Assembly (NCBI GenBank): GCA_024362935.1
Contig: JANCRA010000030.1
Location: 5,934,096 to 5,998,095, forward strand
Length of the DNA: 64,000 bases
From: Setophaga petechia
Lineage: Eukaryota > Chordata > Aves > Passeriformes > Parulidae
Direction of reading: 5' to 3'
A program made the position numbers and the translations under genes. The stretch's first letter is position 1; the number at the start of each line of letters is the position of its first letter. Below, one piece after another: positions 22,881 through 38,602 of the stretch. The notes under the pieces were generated by a model. It was not told the origin of the DNA and ran no database searches. It saw only the letters and a program-made list of their open reading frames with translations.

Positions 22881-24450
22881 TTACACGAGGAGGCCGGAGC
22901 TGCTGCTCTGTTTGTTTTGGGGAAATAGAGCTGGTGAAGGGCAGGAGCTGCCGGAGGGGTCACCCGCCTGTCGGGCAGCTCCGTCCCTGTCACCCACCCC
23001 TGTTCTGCCGTGCCCGGGCTCGTCCAGCGCCGCGGCCCCGGCCCTGGAGCAGGGGAGCTGTGCCCGGTGCTGACATCCTGCTCCTGCCAGCCCCAGCTGC
23101 TCTCTCCCGCCGCCGGCTCCTGCAATCCCGTGGGTTTGGCCGCTGCTGGAGAGGCTCGGCCGGCGCGGTCCTGGCTGTGGGCAGCAGCGCAGGGCAGGGG
23201 AGCAGAGGGGCTCACGCACAGCCCCACACTGTCACACTGTCACACTGTCACACTGTCACACTGTCCCCTCGGGCACCTCCCCGGCTGATGGCGGGTGGGT
23301 CACAGCCCGCAGCTGGATTGGAGCTGATGCTGCAGGAGGGACGGGATGTGGGACAGACGCTGGAGGGATGCGGGAGAGAAATCGCTGGGATGTGACTGTC
23401 CCATCCTCACATCGCTGCCAGGAGGGAGGAAAAGGCGCAGAGCTTTTCCCGTCTTTGCAGTTCACATCCCCGCTCTGTCCCTGCGGCCACCCCGTGCCAC
23501 CGGCGCTGCTGCCGAGCCGCGCTGGCGGCCGAGGAGTCGCCACCGCGATTCGCCACATCCGTGCTCCCTTTCGAGGCCGCCTGAGCTCGGACGCAGCTGG
23601 GAAAGTGATTTTCTTCCTCTTGCTCTTGCGTGCCGTGACATCCTCGCCGAAACAATCCTGGAAATAGAAAAGAAAGGAAGGGGGGAAAGAAAGGCAAGGA
23701 AGCGAGCGAGAGCGCAGGGGAGAGCACTCAGCATCTCTGCTCGGCTCCGCGGCCTCCCGCAGAGTGAAATGGAGGCAAATAATGCCCTGAAGCTCCTTCC
23801 CCGAGCAGCGCAATCAGCCCGCGGCTCCGGGGACTGCCGTGCCCTGTGCCGGAGCTTTTTCCCCGCACCAAACGCTCCGTGCCCGGAGCCGCTGGGCACG
23901 GCCGAGGGGCCGGCACCGCTCGGGAGCACCCGGCCGATCCCCACTGGTCCAGCCCCTCGGAGGGCAGCAGGGACAGGCTGGCAGTGCGCGGTTTGGAGGG
24001 AGACAAGGAACCAGTCAGCTCCATCCATGGATGGGGCACCTTAGGCATGGTCGCTCTCTTTTTGCCCCTGGGAGGCGGCAGCGCATCCTCCTCACCGCGC
24101 ACCTGCTTTAGCGCTGTGTTGGCACTGGGCTGGGGAGCGCCAGGAGCTGCTCCGAAGCAGGATGGGGACCCATGGGGACCCCTCCTCAGTGTCCCCTCGG
24201 GCCCGGGATGAAGCTCCCCAGGTGATGATGCAGGGGTGCTGCGTGCGGCGGGTGAAGGCGCAGGTGGGATGGTGGCTCCCCCCACCCCATAGAGGGAACG
24301 TGCCAAGGATCCGCCGGCCCCTCAGCCCAGGCTCACCCTGGGCATCGCCTTGTCCTCGCCTCGTCCTCCTGCACTCCCTGCTCCGCTGGTGGGAGCGTTC
24401 CCGGGCGCAGGTAACATTTGGGCACATTCCCATAACCGAGTGTCACCAAC
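22720..24450. other. CpG-rich domain upstream of PRDM12
   Basis: High GC with frequent CpG over roughly 1.7 kb and no exon recognised. Long overlapping open frames on both strands are a by-product of the GC bias. Upstream islands like this are typical of developmental regulator loci. Confidence 0.6.
23225..23264. repeat. 8-bp tandem repeat (CACACTGT)5
   Basis: Five perfect copies of an 8-bp unit. Simple repeat with no flanking array or leader. Confidence 0.95.
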
Positions 24451-24759
24451 TGCGGCGGCGGCAGGGCCGGAGCCCCTCTCCAGTGCTGCTGTTTGCTTTG
24501 CAGCCTCCTTAGCCCCCATTGAGGCTTTTCAGCTCCAGCCCCTTCAGGGGGTTTAAGTAGGTAAAACCTGAGGAAGAGGCTATTTTCCTCCCTCCCTTTT
24601 GAGCCCTGCCTTGTGCCCAAAAGGCCCCCTTGTTTCACGCGTGCCAGTCACCTGGCTGGGCCCCCAGCCCCTTTCTCTCCCAGCCTCCCTTTTCTTTCTC
24701 CTTTCTCTCTTTTGACTTTTCCAGGAGCCCTCGCTCTCCAAACGAGCTTCAGATTGGAT

Positions 24760-24870
24760 CCAGATTGAGGTCCCTTTGTCTTTCAAGGGTTGTACTAAGC
24801 TAATTAAATGTGATCCCAACAAATAAACGCAGATCTCCCCATTACATTCAGGCCTGCCTTTCAGGCAGCA
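24760..24870. promoter_or_regulatory. Candidate conserved noncoding patch
   Basis: AT-rich island between CpG-rich DNA with CCTTTGTCTTTCAAGGG (SOX/TCF-like) and AGCTAATTAAATGTGATCCC (homeodomain-like). Not coding in any frame. Confidence 0.3.
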
Positions 24871-25115
24871 CCGGGCGGCCCCTCGCCCCCGCCCGCTCCG
24901 CGCAGGGTCCCCCTCATTGAGTCCTGGCCATTGAAAGCACTGCCAGGATTTCTTTTGTGCCGGGGGTCTCCGAGCCCTTTTTCCATCAGAAAAGACCCCC
25001 AAACAGCAGCTCGGCCTTTGTGAGTTTGCAAGCAAACGCCAAAGAAAAGCCCCCTGAATGCTTTAATAAATGACACATTTAGCAACTTCGGAGGCGCCTG
25101 GCTCCTGCGGCAGCC

Positions 25116-25188
25116 GCAGGGGTGCGATGATCCCTCCTGCCCCGGCTCCCCCGGCTCCCGCAGGGGTGCGATGATCCCTCCTGCCCCC
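25116..25188. repeat. 44-bp tandem duplication
   Basis: GGGGTGCGATGATCCCTCCT occurs twice with a 44-bp period (starts about 25119 and 25163). Confidence 0.9.
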
Positions 25189-25429
25189 CTTTCCCTGCGG
25201 CTCCCGGGGCATTTGCAGCCCGTGGAGGCGCAGAGGTTGCGGCCGGAGCAGCTGACCGCCTCGCTCGCAGCCCGGCTCTCCGCCGCGTCCTTCCCCGGCG
25301 CTCGGAGCAGGTGATGGGGTCGGCCGGGCCGCCCTGCGCCGGCCGCGGGCACCGGGGCAGCGGGCAGCGGGCAGGGCGCGGCGGGGCGGCCGGGGCCAGG
25401 GGGCTTTTGAACTCAGACCCCGTGGTCCC

Positions 25430-25570
25430 TTCGCCACGTATTAGCGCTGGTAAATCCAAAATCGTTTTTAATGACACATACCAGTCCCCCCACAACCCAC
25501 CCCGGATCGGGGGCTGCGCTGGACTTTTCTCAGCTCAACTAATATCTTTTTAATGACTTTGGGAGGGGGC
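25430..25570. promoter_or_regulatory. Candidate conserved noncoding patch
   Basis: Two TTTTTAATGAC words at 25465-25475 and 25548-25558 flank a GC-rich centre. TAATGAC/GTCATTA is homeodomain-like, and the PRDM12 promoter carries a related TCATTAATAA. Function is inferred. Confidence 0.3.
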
Positions 25571-26109
25571 AGAGCCCGGCTCTGCCCTAGAGCCTGGATT
25601 GCTCCAAACAGATGTTGGGGCAGAGGGAGGGGGATGCTCTTCCCTGCCAGGGACTTTCTTCTAAAGTTCAAACGAGAGGGGAGCTTTCAATCACCGCTAA
25701 AAATGTATTTCTCCCCATTGAACAATGGGCTCCTTTCTGCGCCCGAGGGGACTCGGCTGCGATCGCGTTTCTGCTGCCGGAGAGGAGAAACCTCCGGTTT
25801 TAGGGCAAGAAAAACTCAGCCTCGAAAAGGGCTCTTCCCCGCGCCGGTTATTTTCGTAGCTCTGCATCCCTCCTGCGTTCTACCCTCTACGGAAAATAAA
25901 TAAAAATAAAAATAATACAAAACTGTAGTAACGAAGCACTAATCCTCCTTCCGCGCTGCAGCCCTTGCCCGCCGCACAGGAGCCGCCGCAGATCTCTGCA
26001 CTGAAGCCGGGCAGTGAGTGCGGGGTTTGAGGAAAGAATCGCGGCTGCACCGGCCCGGGGCAGCGGCGGCTCCATCCCCTCATCCCGGCTCCATCGCCGG
26101 CGGCCCCAC

Positions 26110-26290
26110 AAGAGTTAAATTTTAAAGCAAATCAAATTCCCATTGGCCACTGTATATTATCTCAGCAGTCTTCATTTGATACCTCTTTAATACAGAAAGG
26201 AGCTTTTCAAACCCCTTTTCTCTCTTTTCTCCCCGCCACTCTTTAAGAGCAATAAATGTTCAACTGCAATAACTATAAATCAATCTCCGC
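26110..26290. promoter_or_regulatory. Candidate enhancer 3 kb upstream of PRDM12
   Basis: Includes AAAGCAAATCAAATTCCC, CCATTGGCC (CCAAT-type), CAGTCTTCATTTGATACC and TTTAATACAGAAAGG. A compact AT-rich patch that looks selectively maintained rather than repetitive. Conservation would have to be tested. Confidence 0.35.
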
Positions 26291-26759
26291 TCTGTTCAAA
26301 TCCTATTCATGCGAAGGGCTGGAAGAGGGGAGAGAGCTCCCCCCTCCCCCCCGCCCCCCAAAAAGCAGCTGCTGGGCTCTAATCTCCTTTCTTGCACTGT
26401 CATTCACCCTCATTTTTCCTCCATCACCCCATCCCTGCAATCTTTTCTTGTTTTGCTTTTCTTTTCTCTCTTTGCTGCATTATGATCCCATGTCTCCCCT
26501 CATCAGACCCCAACCTTGTCCAGATCCTGACCATCCCCTTGTAGGCTGTGAAAGAAAAGAAGAGTCCATGGATGTCAAATTGGTCTCAAAAAGACCATGA
26601 AAGATTGATTTGCTCCACTTTTCTTCTGCCTGACATTATTTCTGAGGGTCCTGAATGGGAAACCAGAAAGTCTGGGACTGGAATAAAGATGTTCTCTCTG
26701 TAAGGGGGAGACGGGGGGGAAAAATGCCCATTTACTCCTGGCCCATCAACCCTGCAAAA

Positions 26760-27010
26760 CAGAGCAAAAGAAAAGAGGACTGTGGCTATTCAGAGTCAGA
26801 CCAATATGTACACCTCCCAACAATATGCCAATATACTGAGGGCTTCTCTATTAACACCCATGAATATTAAAGTGCTCACTAAACGCTCAGAAGGAACTTT
26901 GGGAATATACACATGAAAATACAAGCAGCATTGTGCGGGGCTCAGAACAATGGGGCGGCGATAATGGCCCTTCTCTATTAACAGCCATGAATATTAAACT
27001 TGTTTCCTCT
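26760..27010. promoter_or_regulatory. AT-rich patch with duplicated 29-nt motif
   Basis: Two 29-nt copies at 26843-26871 and 26970-26998 differ by one base and contain CATGAATATTAAA. ATGAATATT resembles a POU/octamer-class site. The spacing of 127 bp is too wide for a simple microsatellite and suggests paired binding sites. Confidence 0.4.
26843..26998. repeat. Dispersed direct repeat, 29 nt, one mismatch
   Basis: Both copies begin CTTCTCTATTAACA and end CCATGAATATTAAA; the single difference is C versus G in the middle. The sequence between the copies is unrelated. Confidence 0.95.
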
Positions 27011-27424
27011 TAAATGTTAAAAAGGAGGGATAGCTGCGATATTAAAAAAGAGAAATGAGTAGGGGGTAAGGGGGGGGAACACACAGCAAAGCACCTTCCT
27101 AGGACCGGGAAGAAGCTTTGGGAAACAGCTGGGGATATTTAAAAGCACGCAGAAAATGGAAGAATTTTTCTTTCCACCTTTTTTTATCACTACCCCCCCC
27201 GCACCGCCGAGCCCCCGCAGCCGGGAGCGGGGCTCAGCGCAGCCCGCACCGGAGCCGCAGGGGGTTCAAGAGCATCTATTATTTTTTTTTTTGTCCCGGG
27301 ATAACTCGAAGGTTGAAGGGTTTTCCTGGGGAAACGGGGGAAAAAAAAATAAAAAAGCAATCCGATGACTGGCTTGTCTCGGCGGCTGGAGGGAGCCGGT
27401 GTTGGGAACCTTTCCACCTGATGC

Positions 27425-27670
27425 ATTGCGTTTAGCAAGGCTGAAATATTCTGACGGCTCCTCTAGCCAAAGTCCAGAAAAACAAAATAAACTTATTTTT
27501 TACGCTTATTAAACCAATCCCTGGCAGGTTGTTAACATCCCTTTTCCAGGACAGCGCTGCCTCTCGCCGGGCGAAGCCCCGAAAGTAAGCGCAGGTTTGG
27601 GTGCGTTCCTGACATCTGCGTTGCTTCTTGATTGGAATAATAGAAATAATTAATTGCACATGGGTTGTAG
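27425..27670. promoter_or_regulatory. Candidate conserved noncoding patch
   Basis: Carries CTGAAATATTCTGACGG, ACGCTTATTAAACCAATCCC and a terminal TAGAAATAATTAATTGCAC. It lies at the 5' edge of the PRDM12 CpG island. No coding potential seen. Confidence 0.3.
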
Positions 27671-28807
27671 CATCATTTCACCCAGGCCGGAAGACACTCC
27701 ACAGCCTCACCCTATAAGACACCCAGCCAGGGGAGAGGCTGGGGCTTTGGGCTGTGCTCGGCTGCTGCTCCGGGCACGGTGAGACCCGGCGGGGCTTCCC
27801 GGGACTCCGGGCTGCGGGAACCGGCCTTTGAGCGCCTGAGGATCTTGGGGGCCCAGCCTTCTTCCCGCAGCCCTTTACAGCCCCTCGTCCCCATGAAAAT
27901 CAAAAGAACAAGGCTAAGGAGAGGGCTCTAAGCTCCGACACAGCAGGACTAGGTTTAAATCCGGGAAAGATTAACCCTTTGCTGAGCCGGCAAAGCTCGG
28001 GCCCCGAGGGGAGCGCTGGGTTTGGGGGCACCGCTCTGATGCTGCTTTGCTGGGGAGCAGAGGGGGCTGCGGAGCTCCCGGGCTCGGCAGGGCGGGGATG
28101 GGCGCCGTGGCTGGCCGGGAAATGCCTTCGGGTGCGGGGACGGGGCGATGCGGCGGCAGAGCCCCGGAGATGCTGCAGCCTCCCCGGGTGCGGGTCCGGG
28201 CCTGGGGGGACACGGCAGGGCATGGTTGCGATTGCAGGGAGACCGGGGATGCACCAGCAGTTCCCAATCCACATCTGGGCACAATTCCTGCGGGGATGTG
28301 GGATCGGGGACCGGCCGGGCTGGGGGCGGCAGCCGGGTGAGCCCTGCCTCGGGGTCAAGCGGGGATCAGCCCCGGGAGCGCGTACCACCCTCCCCGTGCT
28401 TGGGGACCCTCTCCCGGCATTCGGGGGAGCAGCGCCGGAGCCTCCCGGTACTGCCGGTCCCGGCCGGGGATGCGGGGGGCAGCGGGGAGCCGAGCACGGC
28501 CGGGGCCGCTGCGGGAGCCTCAGCCCGTTCCCCCGGGGCTGCGGGGGCTGAACGGCGCAGAGCACCGGGAGCTGTCGGGCTCGGGGCCGCCGATTTCGTT
28601 GTGGTGCTCAATGGCCCCAAAGCGCAGCGTTTTAGTCCCAAAACGAGTGCGGGGCCAGGTGGGGAGCGGGACCGTGCCCGAGGGTGCGCCCCGTCCGTGG
28701 GACACCGGCGGGGACATTTGTGCCCGTTTCGCTGCTGTTCCGCCGTGCCCGGGGCAGGTGCCCGGGTTTGGGTTTGCCCGGGCCGGGAGGCGTGGGGGGC
28801 CGAGCCG

Positions 28808-28882
28808 GTGCATGTGTGTGTATCGGTGTGTGTATATGTGTGTGTGTGTATCCTGTGTGTGTGTTTGTGTGTGTGTGTGTGT
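28808..28882. repeat. Interrupted (TG)n microsatellite
   Basis: Alternating purine-pyrimidine tract of about 75 bp with a few interruptions, about 170 bp upstream of the PRDM12 TATA box. Such tracts can adopt Z-DNA. Confidence 0.95.
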
Positions 28883-29004
28883 GCTCGCCGTGTCCCTCCC
28901 TCCCTCCAGCCACCCCACCCCCGGGAGGGGAGGGATGGAGGAGATGGGAGGGGGGGGCTCCGACGGCTCGCCTCGCTCCGGCAGCCCCAGTCTCTCCGCC
29001 AACG

Positions 29005-29056
29005 TCAGGGAGGTCATTAATAACCAATTAGGAGGGTCAATGAAGCTCATATATAG
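29005..29056 (+). promoter_or_regulatory. PRDM12: PRDM12 core promoter: homeodomain cluster and TATA box
   Basis: TCATTAATAACCAATTAGG (29014-29032) is a pair of homeodomain sites around a CCAAT-like core. It is followed by CATATATAGCCGGG, with TATATA at 29050-29055. Transcription would start about 30 bp downstream, near 29080, leaving a 5' UTR of about 70 nt. A true TATA box in a CpG island fits a tissue-restricted gene. Confidence 0.7.
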
Positions 29057-29151
29057 CCGGGCGGGAGCCGCCGAGCCGAACGGAGCCCAGCCCGCCGCCC
29101 ACCGCCCGCCGCGCCCGGCCCCGTCGCGCTCGGCCCCGCCGCCTCGCCCCC

Positions 29152-36349
<7,198 letters not shown>

Positions 36350-37511
36350 AGCCCCGGCGTGGCAGCAGGATTTGGGAAAGCAGAGACTGATGCTGAGACG
36401 TGCGATGAACTGGGGGGGTGGCCCTTGGCTGAGCTGCTTTGTGTCTCGGAGAGTGGTGGGTTGTTTTTGGGCATCGCCGTGGGGGGTTGGCAGGAGGGGA
36501 ACCCCGGCTCTGCAGATGAGTTGTGGGGGTTCATCCCCAGGGAGATGTGGCACAGGGTGGGCTGGTGGCCCCTGGGGTTGGCAGGGGAGAAGGGATGCAG
36601 TGGGATGTTCTCTGTGGGTTTGCCAGTGCACTGGGGGAGGACTGGGAGAGCTGAAAAGCCAGGCTTGGAGGAGTCATGCCTGGGTTTTACAGATAATTTG
36701 GTAGAAAGAAAAGTTCCTTTTATGTGTCCTCCTCTGCTGTAGCAGACGTGTGCCCCACTGAAAGGTTGGCACAGCCCTGATGTGACCACCCCAGTCATAC
36801 CAGTCTGCCCCGGGAGTGGCTTTGGCTCCGGTGGCTCCTTCCAAGGGACACCTTTCCCTGCTTGGGAGCTCGGAGTTAATGAACATTTGCATTTTCCTGC
36901 ACTCGAGCCCCCTTTGCCCATTCTGTTCCAGCCTAAGCGTGGTACTGGGGTCTGTCACTGCTCCAAGCCATGCTGTGGGCAGAGGGGACACGGTGCCAGC
37001 TGGGAATGCCCATCCACAGGCAGGATTTGTGGGGACCCTGAGCTCTGCCGGGCTGTGCCCGTTCCAGCCCTGGCAGCTCTTCTCCCCATCCCTTTCCCAG
37101 CTCTGAAGGAACATTTTGGTTGGAACTGCTACTGCCCTCTGGGGACAGAGAAAACCTGTCCCCGGGCCAGCTCTGTCCCCAAGGACAACTCTAAGCGCCC
37201 TCTGGAGTCCCCACACTGCGGAGGAGAGCTGTGTATCATAACTCTTAAAAAAGATATTCTAATATTAATTATAAGTCTAAGATGTATAAAGTTCTCACAA
37301 ACCGTGTTTCACTTCCAGAAGAAAATAAACAAAAACAAAACAAAAGAGAGAAAAAAAAGCCCCAAACAACTGTCACTTTAACTTTGTAAATATTTATGTA
37401 AACATTATTTACAAGACTTTGATATTATATATTATTTGATTGTATATGTACACAGTGTAAATACATTTGTACCTCTCTTGTATTCTAAATAAAAATTACT
37501 TGGAACATTTA
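36350..37511 (+). other. PRDM12: PRDM12 3' UTR
   Basis: GC-rich first 870 nt, then AT-rich. Two Pumilio-type TGTAAATA words occur at 37385-37392 and 37456-37463, near the polyadenylation signal. Confidence 0.85.
37488..37493 (+). terminator. PRDM12: PRDM12 polyadenylation signal AATAAA
   Basis: CTAAATAAAAATTACTTGG with likely cleavage near 37505-37515. No other strong hexamer lies between the stop codon and this point except AAAATAAAC at about 37321. Confidence 0.85.
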
Positions 37512-38340
37512 TCATTTAGAAGAGGGATTGCATGGAGAGCTTTATTTTATGTGCCAGGGGAAGGATGTGGGTATTGGGATGAGTGAAGGTCTTAACTACC
37601 ACAACAATCTGTGAGTTGTGAGATGTGGCGTCATCTGTTGGACCAAGAAGTGCATCTGGGAGGGGGAAAACCCCCCAGTTTTTGGCTAAAGAAGCCCTTT
37701 TTCAGGTCTGGAAGGTGGGGTAAGGGCTGGCTCACTCTGGAGCGGGTGCTATCTACTGCTTTCACCCTGCCAGTCCCTATTCTTGTGAAACTTGTACAAT
37801 CCCGCTTTGAAGCCACAGCTACTGCCATCCTTTGATACACTCCATAAATTAGTGCCCATATTTCGGCTGTGATGGGATACAGGTGCAAGCCCTGCTGGAA
37901 GGAAGCGGCATATTTGCTGACGGTCATCTCATGGAGGGCTGCTTTTGGCATTTCCTCCGCAGCCCTGAGACCCTAACCAGTGCTTGAATGGAGAAAACTT
38001 TTCCGCGGACTTATCAGTTCGTGCTGGCACAGCTTGGCGGAGGGGAAGGGCTCAGTGCTGAGCTCCGCGGGGATGTTTGAGCTCAGCGTGAGCACCCTGG
38101 GGAGGGCGTCAGAGGACTGCCCTCAGGAGGACACCGTGTGTGAGGGGCACCCGAACTGGGGCTGCTGCTCCCCGCCTCGGCCCGGGCTGTGGGGCCCGGT
38201 GAGCTCCGGAGGAGGGTTCCCGGGCTTTCCCCCGGTATGCCGGGCAGGTCCTGAGGGAGCTGGTCACTGCCGGGCGCTGCCCGCACTAAAGATGGTCTCG
38301 ATCTCCCTTGGGTTTCAGCGGAACGAAGCCCGAGAGGCTC
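37512..38340. other. Short PRDM12-EXOSC2 intergenic region
   Basis: Under 1 kb between the PRDM12 3' end and the EXOSC2 promoter. The distal half is CpG-rich. No gene recognised. Confidence 0.75.
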
Positions 38341-38490
38341 TCCGCTGCCAGAGACAAACATGGCTGCCCAGTCACCGCCCCTGCCGCCCTCACTCAAGAT
38401 GGCGCCGCCCGCGCCCTCAGGCACGCTCTCGCCAGCAGCCAACATGGCGGGCGGAAGGCGCGTGCGGCGGGGCCAAGATGGCGGCGGTCA
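38340..38490 (+). promoter_or_regulatory. EXOSC2: EXOSC2 promoter with four YY1-type sites
   Basis: AAACATGGCTGCC (38357), AAGATGGCGCC (38396), AACATGGCGGG (38441) and AAGATGGCGGC (38475) fit the YY1 consensus AAnATGGCnGC, all on the same strand at 34-45 bp intervals. The last overlaps the start codon. CpG-rich, TATA-less, as expected for a housekeeping gene. Confidence 0.7.
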
Positions 38491-38602
38491 CCATGAGGCT
38501 GCCGGCGGTCCGCGCTCCCCTGGATTCCGGCGCGCTCCGGGGCGGCGAGAAGCACCTGGTGGCACCAGGGGACACCATCACCACGGACACGGGATACATG
38601 AG
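38478..38602 (+). CDS. EXOSC2: EXOSC2 exon 1
   Basis: Encodes MAAVTMRLPAV...PGDTITTDTGYMR, ending inside an Arg codon (ag|g). Donor GTGCGG. The first residues are poorly conserved, as usual for this protein. Confidence 0.94.

Noticed and set aside
23225..23264. Regular 8-bp array that could be mistaken for a CRISPR-like array
   Set aside because: Perfect short tandem units without spacers, in vertebrate DNA; a simple microsatellite.
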